Of a stretch of 64,000 bases of DNA, positions 23,568 to 35,624 are shown one piece after another. The notes under the pieces were generated by a model that saw nothing but the letters and a program-made list of their open reading frames with translations, made no database searches and was not told the origin of the DNA. The stretch comes from Neoceratodus forsteri (Eukaryota > Chordata > Ceratodontiformes > Ceratodontidae): assembly GCA_016271365.2 (NCBI GenBank), contig CM028136.1, positions 472,438,001 to 472,502,000 on the forward strand, given 5' to 3'. Made by a program: the position numbers and the translations under genes. Each line of letters starts with the position of its first letter. Position 1 is the stretch's first letter.

Positions 23568-24300
23568 AGATAGAAACATACTATATTAACATAGTTTTGT
23601 GATGACAGAAGCAACTTCAAGTAGAGTCCATTTTGTCCACCCCTGCTGCCATATGCAGTGACCATACACAATTTGAATGTGGACATATATGCATAGAACA
23701 TAGACATTGTCAGCAGAAAAAAGACAATTGATCCATCCATTTTGCTTATTTTGTTACTCTGACATACTCCATGACCTATATTCTGGGGAGGGTCTTTCTC
23801 CTTGGGTCTCCCCTTGTTTTCTGCTGTCCTGCTACCCCCCCCCCGTGTAGCTATCAAACCCCATACTCTGTCACAGCTCTGCTTGAATATGCTTATGGTT
23901 TTTACTCCTACCACTTCAGCTGGTAGGCTGTTCCATGGCTCAGCCACTCTCTCTGTAAAGTAAAACTTCCTCACATCCCTCCTGAATCTCCCTACCACCA
24001 ACCTCCATTCATTCCCCTTTGTTACTGACCCATGATTCCTATTGAATAACTCTTAACAGTTCACCTTGTTTATTCCGTTCAGAAACTTGAAGGTTACTAT
24101 TATGTTAGACCTCTCCCCTCCTGACCTCCAGAAAGTAAATGTCCAGTACCCTTACCCATTCTACATAGGATCTGCAATGCTGACCCTGAATCATCTTGGA
24201 GAACCTTTGCTGTACCATCTACAGTCTATCTCTGTCTTTTCTAAGATGAGGGCACCCGAACTGGGTACACTATTCAAGTCTGGTCAGTAATAAGGAGGCA
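23568..24300 (-). pseudogene. CR1-clade LINE 3' fragment
   Basis: Minus-strand CR1 C-terminal coding region. At 24300-24100, QFGCPHLRKDRDRL and VQQRFSKMIQG correspond to the usual QFWAPHxKKDI and VQRRATKLI blocks. At 24001-23850, GRFRRDVRKFYFTERVAEPW then NSLPAEVVGVKTISIFKQ is the standard C-terminal motif. The 3' UTR ends with TATGTTTCTATC (minus) near 23570. Several frameshifts; severely 5' truncated. Confidence 0.8.
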
Positions 24301-25160
24301 TGCTTACTGTTCACTCAGCAGCAGCATTGTGTCTGCTATTCTTGTTTCAAATAACACTTTTTTTTTTGTTTTTGTTTTCAAGGTGTATTCCCAAGCCTAG
24401 CCAGCAAGAGTGAATGTTTTGTTTTTAAAGCTTTTGTTTTCATCAGACTACAGATAACCATGAAAGTACACAAATTACCTCCAAGTTATCATTGTTAAAA
24501 TTAGTTAAGACTCTAGCTTTTTTCTTAAAGAATATTCCACTCAATTATCCCTCAGGTGTTTGCCAAACTGTGAATCTAGTTTTCATTAGTGCTCATCGGA
24601 TAAGGAGAGGCTCTTGATTGAAAACATTAAGCCAGTCATTACTAAATTAATGGCCTGTGATGCATCACTGTCACATGGGACAGAAAGAATTACAGGAAAA
24701 GAAATAGCAGTAAAACATACAGGCATGGATATCCCCAGGGGTCATAAAATAAGTAAGTACATTTAGAAAAAATGTCCTAACAACAAAGAAAGGAAAGAGT
24801 GCAGTGCTCTCAACTCTGGACATAAGAACTCCTACATGAAAGCTTAGACTAGAGAGTATTCTACTTCCACAGTATTTTCAAATTGAAAATAACTTATAAT
24901 CTTTCTTAATGGATGAGATAACCCCCCCCCCCACACTAATACTTGGGCTACTTGGGATGTGCATTGTCTTTCATATAGAAAGGCAGATAAACAACTCCTT
25001 TCACTGCTGACACCTCTGCTGTTCCATAATTTAAACATAAGAAACTCAGTTTCAAAGCACTGAACCAAGTGTTTCCCTGGAAGGGCATTAACAAAAAAAA
25101 GAAGTTTTAAAGAAATGCATAATTATACATACTCCCTAATGCAAATCATTGTGGGAACTA
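24301..25160. other. Interval without recognised features
   Basis: A T/C-rich run at 24358-24372 and a C run at 24922-24932. No gene or known repeat recognised. Confidence 0.4.
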
Positions 25161-25162
25161 TA

Positions 25163-25320
25163 TTGGGGCTGGCAGTATAGCCTAGAGGTTAGAGCAATGA
25201 GCTGTGAACAAGCCTAGCAAGTCCAGCAGACCTGGTTTTGAGTCCCACAATGTCAACTTGCATACTATGTGACCCTGCGCAAGTCACTTAACCTCCCCAT
25301 GCTCCTGGCATCCACATGGA
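25163..25320 (+). mobile_element. CORE/MIR-like tRNA SINE S2, copy b (3'-incomplete)
   Basis: GGCAGTATAGCCTAGAGGTT, then a degraded B box (GGTTTTGAGTCCC), ACTATGTGACCCTGCGCAAG and TCACTTAACC. The homology is lost after about 25310, before the shared tail. Confidence 0.75.
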
Positions 25321-25642
25321 AATGAGCTATGACTTCCCTTGTCAAAAACTGCAAAATGAATGAAATAGTATTTGCTTCATTATTGCCCATTAGGGAGTGC
25401 TGGTGTCCTACACCTACCCACCCATCATGGGAGTCATTTTCCTCCCTTCTGGGATATGTCCAAGCTCTTGCCATTCTTAGGGTAGGCAAATCCCAGTCCA
25501 GTCCCTAGCCCTGTTCTCTGCACTGTAACCAGACCATTGGACTAATCTGAAGAGTCTGAAGAGAACACAAAACATAGATGTTGGACCTTTAGAAGAAGTT
25601 GGAATATTCATAAAACAATAAAAAAGTGAAAAAAGGTACATG

Positions 25643-25643
25643 T

Positions 25644-25702
<59 letters not shown>
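25643..25702. repeat. (GAAA)n microsatellite
   Basis: About 15 uninterrupted GAAA units. Confidence 0.97.
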
Positions 25703-26377
25703 ATAATAACCACAGGGAATACTGTTACAATGTGAAAAAAATAACTGTGTTTCTTAGGCAAATGCCTCACTTTCTTAAGATTGTTTTTAATGAGTTCAGT
25801 GTAGTTAACCCTGGAAAATTATAGCACAATGAGGGTAAACTTAATCTGCATCACAAGACACATGAAGTTCTAAATGTATTTAAAGATTGATGGCTGGGAA
25901 AGGCACATTGAACCAAAGCTCATTTTCAGGTGTGACCGAGGAAGTTTAGGGAACAGAAATAACAAAAAAAAATAGACATAAATTTTCAATACAGGCATGT
26001 TACAACATACTTCACGATAAGATATACAGTTCATAACAAAGATCAAATATTTTACAGCAATAACAGGCTACAGTGTGTTGAATTTTGATGAGCATAATAA
26101 CTTAATAGAAATAGACAGTGTATTACAATGTGGCATTGTAGGGTGCGATCAGTACATCAGACAGACAATAAGTAGGTAATCTTGGATGAAAAAGGTTTAG
26201 GAAGCTGAGGAGAGGATAGAAATGTAATAGTTAAGCCTTTTAAGAAAAACAAAATGATCATGGGCAGCAGCAGGTGGTTACTGGAGATGGTCGAAGGGAG
26301 CGCTTTAAGATTGGAAAAGAGGGAATAAGGCAAATTGAAGTGGGTAGTTTGTTCCAGAGGAAAGGAAGATGAACTTG

Positions 26378-27760
26378 TTAGCCTGTGGAAGTGTGGGCCA
26401 AGGGGAGGAAGAAGAAAGTACAGAACTGGTAGGAGAAGGAGGTGATTGGAGAAAGAATAGAAGAGAGGTAAGATGGGAGGAAATCAAAGTAGTATTTAGA
26501 GATGAAAGTGGGGGTGTGAGCCAGTCTTCTCTGGTGAAGAGAGGGGAGACAGAGACTGGAGTAAAGGACACAGTGGTGAGGAAGTTGAGAGGAGCTGGAG
26601 ACAAAGCAATAGAAAGCACTGAAGAGCACTTCCAGTCTGGAGAGGGAAGAGGCTAGTGCTAAGTTGTATGTGATTTCAGCATAGTCAGTCACTGGAAGAA
26701 GCTATTTAGTACTTAGGTCACGACAGGCTGGGAGGGAAAACCTGTCTTTCTGCCTGTAGAGCAGACCAAGTTTAGGGGAAGTTTTAAGTGAATAGTAAGA
26801 AAGATGGGATAAGAAATATAAGGATGGGTGAAGCCAGACTCCCAGGTATTTGTAGGAAGGAATAATTTCAAGGGGGGGTACCTGTGAGTGTAGTGAAGAT
26901 TGGAGGGGGAGATAGCCTGGCTAGTTTTTTCCTTGAAGGTTATGGCAGTGTTTTTTTGTTGTTCATTTTGAGGCAGTGATCGTGGAACCAGTCAATCACT
27001 GCATGAAAGTCATGTTGAAGGGGGATCTGGGCATCTGAAACTAAGGGGCTAGAGAGGTATACGACAGTATCATCGGCCTACATGTGCATTTGGGAGTAGG
27101 AGCAGACTGAGGAGAGATCATTTATAAAAAGAGAATAGAGGATGGGTCCCAGGAAGGATCCTTGTGGAACACCAGACAGGTGGGGTGGGGGGAAGAGAGT
27201 ATGTTACTGACTTGCTCAGCCTGCATTCTATCACTAAGATAAGAGTTAAACCAATTAATTGCTGGAGCTGATAGTCCAGCTACACTGAGTTTGTTTAAGA
27301 GGAAGGGGTGGAAGACTGAATTGAACGCTTTTGCTAGATCAATGAAAATAGCAGAGGTAAACTGACCTAGGTTAATGGTTGAAAGAATAGAGTTTGTGAA
27401 GCGCAGTAGGGAGAAAGTGGTGGAATGAGATGCTCTGAACCCAGACTGGACAGGGGAGATGGTATTAGTGGATGTGAGGAAGTTGTTGAGTCTTTGTGGG
27501 TAATAGGTTCTTGGAGCTTTGCTAAGTATGGGAGTAGGGAGATAGGCTGATAATTATTTGGGGAGGATGGGTCACCACCTTTGTGGAGGGGAATAACTCT
27601 GGTGTGTTTCTAGGCTGATGGAACTGTGGATGTGGAGGAAGACAGGTTAGGAATGTGTGTTGGGGGATTGCAATACTGGGGGCTGAAATTCTGAGAAGCA
27701 TGGGATGAATGCCATCAAGGCTGGACTTACCAGGGTTTACAGACATAACTGTCTGATAGA
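26378..27760 (-). pseudogene. Rex1 copy D reverse transcriptase
   Basis: Reverse transcriptase remnant. Seen on the minus strand: DGIHPMLL and AIPLHKGGD-like fingers near 27720-27570, and GVPQGSFLGPIL near 27165. The catalytic box has its tyrosine codon changed to TAG (27069-27080), leaving ADD. Downstream are DWFHDHC, SYKYLGVWLHPSLYF (about 26845) and HCVLYSSLCLPSLHQ, then ISKYYFDFLPSYLSS (26560-26480). The frame changes several times. The stop in the active site alone shows the copy is dead. Confidence 0.75.
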
Positions 27761-28301
27761 CTTCTAGTTGGGAGATAGGGGAAAAGTGGAAACTGTAGGG
27801 TGGGGAGGGCTATCGTTATTGGTGCTAGGAAGGTAATCAGGAGTGCACAGGTAGTAAAATATTTATTTAAGAAATCAGCGACTGCTGCTTCTGAAACTTG
27901 GAGGGTAGTAGAAGAGAGCTCGGGGGGGGGTGCAGAAGTAAGCAGACGTTGTTCCAGAAAGATGATGTAGAGTGAGTCTTTGAATGAAGATGAGACTTAA
28001 AATAGTTTGTTTTGGTCTGTTATACAGCTTTAGTGCAACTATTCTGTCAGGTCCTATGGAGCTGAAGATCAGTTAGGGATTGGGAGGTTTTGAACTGTGT
28101 CCAGGTCTGGTCACAGGATTTACGAAGTGATAGAAGGTCTCGGGTGATCCATGGATGGTGGAGACATTTAACTCTGATTGTTTTAGGGGGACATGGATGT
28201 ATCACATTTTAAGGAAGGTGTTGGTAAAATAGGTAAGTGCAGAGTTAATGTTGGGGGTGGAGAAAACTGTGGACCAGTCAGCTGAGGCTAGGTTGCAGAG
28301 T

Positions 28302-28954
28302 CTACCAGGTCAATATGTCATGCGCTTAATAGTGCATGACATAACAGCGTATCAGGAACAGTGAGATAGGTAAGAGTGAGAGGATGCAAACCCGTGAAAG
28401 GGTGTATGCACGGTAATGCACCCTCTCACTTTCCCAGGAAGAGGATGACGTCTGCTGGGACAGTGGGCTGGCAAGCAGCTGCAGTGGCTCAACGGGATGA
28501 GCCACTGGCAGCAAGAGAGGCAGGCAGTGCGTTTGGGACCGGGTTTCCATTCTTAGTCCATGATGCATGGATTATTATATTTTTCACACTTTGTGTGATT
28601 TTAACAGTACTTTTCCTTGGTTCCTGGCCAAATTTCCTTCATTCACTAAAAATACTGTCAACGGCTTAATCTGGTTCAAGGTCAGTTGGCATTCATCTGT
28701 ATCCCCTTCCCCCAGGTCATGCCTGAAAATAGGCAGGAATTGTCTAGTGCACTTACCTGGTCAACAAAAACTAACTAACTAAATAAATAAATAACTGTTA
28801 ACCCCCCTCCCCGAGTTATTTATTTTAGTCGGGGAGTTCGGGCTTGCAGCCCCCTGCAAAATAAAGACTTATGCCACTGGCAGTATATTGTGCTGTATTG
28901 GCAGTGTTGTATATTGCTACAGCATACTGTCTTGTGAAATTATGACCCCATGCT
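28302..28954. mobile_element. 653 bp insert in Rex1 copy D, with a SINE S1 tail
   Basis: Flanked by a 10 bp duplication with one mismatch. It contains a SINE S1 3' half (28610-28800). The left edge has the inverted pair GTCATGC / GCATGAC at 28317-28341. No coding region. It may be a non-autonomous DNA element with a SINE inside, or a single composite SINE. Confidence 0.5.
28610..28800 (+). mobile_element. SINE S1, copy e, 3' half, plus orientation
   Basis: TCCTGGCCAAATTTCC, TTCATTCACTAAAAATAC, TTAATCTGGTTCAAGGTCAG, CCTGAAAATAGGCAGGAATT and CTAGTGCACTTACCTGGTC, ending in CTAACTAACTAAATAAATAA. A weak tRNA-like head may precede it at about 28480-28560, but I cannot support it. Confidence 0.8.
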
Positions 28955-29240
28955 GTCGCAGAGTAGTGAGTGATCTAAGAGAGTGGCGCAAGATATATTT
29001 GGGGAGTATGGTTAGTGGGTGGATTTTCCTAAAGCAGAAAGTGAGACAGTGGTCACTGAACATGTCACGGAAGATGCAGGCAGTGATTATTCGATGTGGG
29101 TGGGAGGAGAGCACCCAATCAAGAAGAGAATGGTTCTGGAAACAAGGGTTTAGATGGGTAGGCTCTGTGATCATTTTGGTCAAATTCAGAGATTCAGTGC
29201 TAGAGAGGGGATTAGTTGAGGTAAGGGAGAGCCAGTTCAA
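28917..29240 (-). pseudogene. Rex1 copy D endonuclease fragment
   Basis: C-terminal endonuclease segment on the minus strand: NWLSLTS, LTKMITEPTH, HSLLDWVLSSHP, and FSDHCLTFCFRK with an intact SDH catalytic pair. It reads cleanly to the insert junction near 28964. Copies A and B/C show the same block order. The coding part upstream of 29240 is missing, so the copy is 5' truncated. Confidence 0.75.
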
Positions 29241-29334
29241 GTCAAAAACACCCAGAAGAATAAGCTCTCCTAGGGTGGGGTGAGTGGCTATAGTGGTAAC
29301 GCAAGAGATGAGGGAGGAGGGAGGGAGTCTGGGG

Positions 29335-30138
29335 GATGCACATGCATAGGGTAAGAGTAGATTTGGGGAATGATTTGCTTAACAGAAAAGCTTGCTTCTG
29401 TCTTGAAACTTATGACAACAGCTAAAGAAAATACCAAAACATCTCCATGTACTGTATCTCTGCACAATAGCAAACATGCAGCTCAGTTAAATATTAGTTT
29501 GACCTGGTTGTGTTTTAACTGGGGAAATGATTTAGGTATAAGGAACCATTATAGTATAAAGACTGTGGTGATAAATATGGCAAACTCTGGTCAGAACCAA
29601 AATGTCTGCTAATGCATTAATCTAATAAGGGATATAGAATTAATGTGTGGATTGGATTGTACTGAATAGTGATATGCGCACGCCAGACAACTCTGAGACC
29701 CTGCAGACCTGAAACATCAGCTGTATTTGAGCAGATAACCTGCTGCAGGAATTAAGGGAAAAGAGCAACATGCACATGTCCGGGTACTATGAACATGATG
29801 TGTTGGGCAAGGGGGAGTGCCGTGACTCTCATGCATTGCAACTATGTACAGAATAGTAGTATCCATGTTAAAGATTATGAATGTGCTAAAAAGCATTCAG
29901 GAAACAAAATTTTCCAGCTACATACTCAATACCGAAGAACAGGGTTTCGTATTCTGTAGGAATGGGCGAGAAAAAAAAAATGGGCGCCGTTTTTTGGTGT
30001 GATTGAGTCTGTTAGCACAGAGCTAGTTGAACAAATGATGCTCGTTAAGGGCATTTGCAATTTACAGGTGTGTTGTTAAAATTCCAAATTTCCTCATGCA
30101 TGTGGACAGGTAACCGGTGGCACATTCAGAATGTTTAC
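29335..30138. other. Interval without recognised features
   Basis: Flank to the left of the hAT element. No gene or known repeat recognised. Confidence 0.4.
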
Positions 30139-30163
30139 CTCATGACTAGTGGTGGGCGAAGTC
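30139..30163 (+). repeat. hAT left end: target duplication plus terminal inverted repeat
   Basis: CTCATGAC followed by TAGTGGTGGGCGAAGTC. The TAGNGNTG start is common for hAT ends. Confidence 0.8.
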
Positions 30164-31219
30164 CATGCACTTTGCTATGTGGAGTACTTTGCATTATAGT
30201 CATAATTACGTGAAGTACTCTGCAATGCAAAACGAATAACTTTGTCTTGTGCTTTAACGCGCGAAGTCTTATTGTTTTCTATGGACTTTGCCATTGTTTT
30301 GACTTTTAAGATGAAGTATGCAGTGAATCATGGGATGTCAGGTCACATGGGCTCTAGACTGTCTTGCACAGCTTCAGTTCTGCTTAGTGTGTGTAATGGA
30401 AAGCTGGAGACAGTTTGTTTTCAGAGCTCTGAGAATCAAACAATCGAAAAACCTTTTAAAAATCATTTTTGAGCCAATATTTTGGGTCAAAATTTAGTAT
30501 ATAGATTGTAAGAAACCCTCCTGTGCTTATATCATCAAGTGTTGTTTTTGTGTGCATTTTGAATGTTAATTTAGAATATTCAGTCAGTGTACTGTCAGAC
30601 ACTGTAGAAGTGTTCTTCGGGGGAGGGGCAGATCTGTGGCGAACGGAGGTTCACAATGAGAAAGGCAGTCCTAACTGTTGGGTAGCTAGTGTGTTCGTAT
30701 TTGTGTGTTCATGTACACACAGTAATACGTATAGTAAGTTTTGATAATTATTTACTGTTTGCTGTGGTGCTGTGCCTTTTTTCAGTCAGTTTAAAAGATC
30801 TGGTTGTAGTGTACTGAACTGTTAAATTTTCTGCGCATTACCTTTAGTGTGTGTGTGCATGCAGTCAAGACAGACACATTTTATTGTGCCACACCATAAT
30901 CACAGCACTCTGAATCTCTTATCTGTCTGCAGTATTTTTTACTGCTTCATTCTATCTAGGTATTGGACTGGTACTGCAGCTGTCCCCCCCCCACACAAAA
31001 GAAGGTATTATTTTTCCAGTTTTGGATCTGTGACCACTGGTTAAGGTGTTGTTGTGCCTGTGCGGCTGCATCTCCTGAGTGCTCAGTCTCCACCTATCCA
31101 TGCATCTGCATCTATTTAGGGCCCAATGTCCATCTGTAAGACACAGTTGTTTTTTGACTTCCCATCCACCCCAAAGTTCAGAAATCTGAATGTGTTGTTA
31201 ATTTTCTGTGTAATCCCAA

Positions 31220-34200
31220 AAAATGCCCACAAAGAGATGTGCATGCAAAGATGTTTCTGGCCATGGCACTGCTGCAAGTGGCAAGTGTGGCCATGGGTAT
31301 GGGCATGGTAGTACACAGCACAGGGGCACAGTTGATGGCAGTAAAGGGATTTCTCCGACTGTGTTTTTCACAGAGCAATCAGTTGCTTCAATGATGCTTG
31401 GAGATGCTGTTGTCCGCGCTGGTGGTGGTAGTGAGGTTGGTGATGGCATTAGTATTGCCAAAAGCTTAACCTGTGACAAGTTAACAGGTTGACAAAACAT
31501 TGTAGAGTCCAAAGACGTGAATCAGCGTGTAGTTGATGTCACACTCCCTATCCCCATCCCCACAGTTGTTGAACATGATTCTGATCCTGACGATGACTCA
31601 CGATCACAATCTTATATTTCCAGCGCTGTTGAAGTTATGCCTGGGCCATCCAATCATTCAAATGTTGAAGAAAAAATAGTGGATGATCATACTGAGGCTG
31701 TGGTTGGACTTGGAGCATGTTCTCCACAGGACAGCATCCGAGCTGAATTTGTGGATGCGGATGATGATTATGATGATGATTTCAACAACCCCAGTTGGGA
31801 ACCGGAGAAAAAGAAAGTAAAGGAGGCTGTGTGTAAACAGTCTGTTATTAAATCCCCCCCCCCAAAGTTGTGATTAGGCTGTGTCTGTTGATGATGATGA
31901 CCCAGTAGTAGTCATTGATTGTGATGATCAGGTAGAGTCCAAGTGTGCCCAACAACAGAAATCATGCAGTACACCCCCATTTCAGTGTCTAAAAAACAAG
32001 TCCAATATGCAGCAGCAGGAATATGTGACAAGTAGGGCATCAAAATCCCTAGTTTGGGATTTTTTCATACAAGATGCAAGTGACGAAACAGTGGCAATCT
32101 GACAGCTTTGCCAAAATTGTGTGAGTTGTGGTAAAAAGGGTAGCCATCTAAGCACCAGGAGCCAGCATACACATCTAAAGAGCAGGCACATGGCACTGTG
32201 GACTCTGCACCAGAGGGGAGCTATTGTCATAGTGGGGTGTTCACCCTCATCCACCTTTTTGAGCAAGGTATCCCCTTCCTTGACTGGAAGTAGCCCAAGT
32301 AGCCATACCTGTAGTAGTGATGAAATAACACCAGAGGATTACTACAGGCATGAAGAGGATGATTTTGAATTGTCAAGTAGTGGTCAGAGTAGCAGTAGTG
32401 GTGGTCTATGCAGTATTTCTAGTACATCAACCCCTGTGCTTAAAATGGGGGAAAATAACAACATTTGTTGACTTACCTCCTGTGCACCCCTCATCACATG
32501 GCAAAAGCACCCCACCCATGGCAGTTCGCAGAGCAGAGCCATGTGGCAAGCCATGTGCAAAATGGGTAACAATGCAGCCATGTTGCACAGTTTTTTTGCC
32601 TGGAACATGAAATATCTACCAAATCATATGGTGTCATGTGAACTGAATGCTGCTGTAGCAGAAATGCTGGCAATTGACCTTTTGCCCTTCTTCTTTTGTG
32701 GAGATTTCTGGATTCTGGCATTTTGCGGTACACGTCTGTCCCAAATGGAAAGTCCTGTTCAGCACCTACTTTTCCACCCATGCTGTCCCGGAGTTATACT
32801 GTACTATGACAGAGTCTGTAAGACATGCCCTTCAGTATTCCTCATCACCATGCATTCACTTAAGTATGGATATGTAGACAAGTGGCAAAATGGTGGGTAG
32901 TTCCTATCTGTGTATTACTGCACATTGGGTGCAGGTACCGGGGTTGTCTGTGCTGGCGGGATTGGAAAGCAATGTAATAAGTCAGACTGTCATGGTAGCA
33001 ACCTTCAGAGAATTAGACAGCATGCAACACTTGCAATGTGCAGTGTAGCAGGGTCCCACACAGGTGAAAACATGCTAGACTTGCTATTGACAGAAACTGA
33101 TTTGTGGCTAAACTCCCTGTTCCTAAAAGCTGGCTTTATAGCTAGTGACAGTGGATTAAATGTCATTAAATGTATCAACAATGGTGGCTTTGTGAGGGTT
33201 CCCTGCATGGCCCACTATTTAAATCTTGTGGTACAGGAGTTTCTGCAGCACTATGGCATCAAACAAATGCTGATAGTTGCACACTGCATCTGTGCACACT
33301 TTGCACACTCTGGAAAGGCCCATGACCAGCTTAGGCAGCTACAGATTCAAAACAGCCTCCCTCAGCACCGCCTCAAGCTTGAAGTTGTCATGTGCTGGAA
33401 CTCTACACTTTACATGGCAGAGTGGTTGCATGAACAGTACAAAGCTATCCCTGAATACCTAGTAATGCACACTAGCTGTGACAGTTCAGGGGCCTCAAAG
33501 TCTAAGACAACTGAACAGTGGCACCTCATGGACTCAGTGATATCAATTTTAAAGCCGTTTGAACATGCCACACAGGTAGTGAGTTGTGACACTGCATCCA
33601 TTTGTCAAGCCATTCCACTGCTGCAGGTGCTGAGGCAGACTTTGCTGAATCTGCAGCCTAGCCTTGATGTGTCTGGAGATAGGTCAAGCAGTGCATTACC
33701 GAAACACATGTTTACAATATTCGACTGCAATCGCCACTATTCAGCAAAGTGCAGAATTTAGAATAGCAACAATGCTGGACCCACAATTCAAAAGTGGCAT
33801 TTGCATCCTTACTGGAGGGAGGGCCTGATCAGGTTCAAAATCTGACTAGACAGCTGGTTCATGGGGTACAGAAGTCATGTGCAAAGTTCTGCAAACCTCA
33901 GCATAACAAAGCTGACGGTCACTGTGGAGTAAGCACATCCAGTAAGGTGGCTGCGGGGCAAGGGGGGCTGTCAGCAAACCAGGTTGCCATTAACCCACTC
34001 TGAGGTGCCTTGTCTCAAGTAGGAAGCTGTGACCTCAATGAATCCTGTGAACAGGTGGATGACTCATCAGGACTGCATGCAGCACAGAGCATGGTTGACA
34101 CCTATTTGGCAGAATACAGGCATCTGTCAGTGCTTGACGATCCTCGGGTGTACTGGAGTGGCAAGGTGAATGAATGGCCAGAGATGACTTCAGAAGCACT

Positions 34201-34384
34201 GAAGTACCTGACCATCCCACCCTCCAGTGTAAGTGTGGAGAGGGTATTCAGTTCTGCTGGGGCAACAGTGCGTGACCGTTGTATTAACCTATCACCTACA
34301 AATGTCAGCATGCTGACATTTATAAAAATGAATGAAGGTCACATATCAAGTCAAACAACCACATCTGTGTTTGTATCACGATGA
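31220..34384 (+). pseudogene. hAT transposase (ZBED-like), broken
   Basis: Cut-and-paste DNA transposase, nuclear, acting on the element ends. Order seen: a Ser/Asp-rich acidic N-terminus (31517-31873, DADDDYDDDF); a BED zinc finger at about 32040-32200 (LVWDFF, QLC, THLKSRH) whose first Cys codon is now TGA at 32101; and a Ser-rich linker. Then come the RNase H-like core at 32910-33761 with IASDSGLNVIK (usual SDNASN site), VPCMAHYLNLVVQEFL and CWNSTLYMAEWL, and the hAT dimerisation domain at 34140-34345 with YLTIPPSSVSVERVFSSAG. At least four stops or frame changes separate the blocks. It is of hAT family length if joined. A domesticated ZBED gene is excluded by the breaks. Confidence 0.88.
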
Positions 34385-34734
34385 TGGTTGTGATGATGGT
34401 TGTGCTGATAATGTGGACGAAGCAGACCATCCTGGTGGTAGCATCATACAGTGTACCATTGAGGTTGATGATTCAGTCATGGAAAAATAATTCCCTAGAG
34501 GGCACAGCTCTGATCCTGATGACTGCAAGGGCAGCTTCCTGTTTGATCAGGATGAGGAGGATGTTGGTGGTAGTGTGTGACAGGCTGTCAGATTTCTGTA
34601 ATGGTAACATTTTTTTGTCTTTCATAAAAGAAAAGCTGTGTCCTTGACTCCCATTCCATATGACAGATATGTACAAATAATGACCCATCATTCTATTTTA
34701 CCTTCCCCTTTGTAGATTTTGAGAGTACACTTAT

Positions 34735-35320
34735 GAACATACGAACAAACAAATCTGCCAGCAGAAACAGACCACCCGGGCTATCAATGTCTGCCTGAGT
34801 GTGCAGCCAGCCCCCTAGACTGCAGCTGCTCCAACCCCTTCCCCATCTGTCATTCCCATGACGGCCTCAGCCCACTCTACCCAGACCCTCCCTTGTGCAC
34901 TGTCCCACGCCCTCTTAAAATGTCCTACTGTCTTACATGGTACCACTCCCTCTGGTAAAGCGTTCCATTTAGACACCACCCTCTCCATGAAGTAGTGCCT
35001 CCTCATCTCCCTCCTAAATCTTCCACCCTCCAATCTTAGTCCATGCCCCCTCGTATCTCTACCTTCCTCAGTTTAAACACCCCTTCAGTGCTAGCTTTGT
35101 TTATCCCCCTCAAATACTTGAATGTTTCAATCATATCCCCCCATCCCTCCTCTGCTCCAGCGTGTACATATTTAGCTCATTCAGCCTGTCCTCATAGGCC
35201 TTGCCCTCTATCCCCTGTAACATTTTTGTTACCTCCAGTAAATTAATATCCCTCTTCAGATACGGCCACTAGGACTGCACACAGTACTGTAAGTGTGGCC
35301 TGATCAAAGATCAGTTAACA
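34735..35320 (-). pseudogene. CR1-clade LINE 3' fragment inside hAT
   Basis: Minus-strand C-terminal coding: CCTYEDRL-like remnants near 35200, then GRFRREMRRHYFMERVVSKW and NALPEGVVPCKTVGHFKRAW at 35033-34900, the CR1 C-terminal signature. The 3' end is at about 34735 with TTTGTTCGTATGTTC (minus). It lies just beyond the transposase gene. Confidence 0.8.
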
Positions 35321-35478
35321 GAATGTGTGCTGCCATTAGCAAACACAGTCAGCCTAATAAACACAAATGTCAGCTTGTTGTAGCCACTTAAATTCTGCTG
35401 CTTAAATGACAGATATCCTTCTCTGTCCTGACACTGAAAGATTGTAACACACCACATCCAGCCACCCGTCCTGAGAAT

Positions 35479-35624
35479 GAGACAGAGAATGTGTACCTGT
35501 GCCTATGCCCAATGTAAGAACCTGCAGCCAGCCACAGCCACCAGTTTTCATGAGAGTGAGAGACAGAAAATGTGTAACTGTGCCCATGCCCAATGTAGGA
35601 ACCCACAGCCAGCCACAGCCACCA
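35479..35624. repeat. 81 bp tandem duplication
   Basis: GAGACAGAGAATGTGTACCT at 35479 and GAGACAGAAAATGTGTAACT at 35560. Both continue with GCCCAATGTA and CAGCCAGCCACAGCCACC. Confidence 0.85.

Larger units (their letters stand above)
25885..29330 (-). mobile_element. Rex1/Babar-clade LINE, copy D, interrupted
   Basis: Minus-strand Rex1 copy. Its 3' tail lies at about 25885-25960 (CCTGAAAATGAGCTTTGGTT, minus), like the tail shared by the SINEs. RT coding runs over about 26378-27760, linker over 27850-28291 and endonuclease over 28955-29240. A 653 bp insert at 28302-28954 splits endonuclease from linker. It is flanked by GTTGCAGAGT (28292-28301) and GTCGCAGAGT (28955-28964), which differ at one base. 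Confidence 0.75.

Noticed and set aside
25477..25770. Minus-strand frame with FLSF repeats
   Set aside because: It is only the (GAAA)n microsatellite translated.
31126..31512. Opposite-strand frames at the start of the hAT transposase
   Set aside because: Shadows of the plus-strand gene; they carry no BED or hAT motif.
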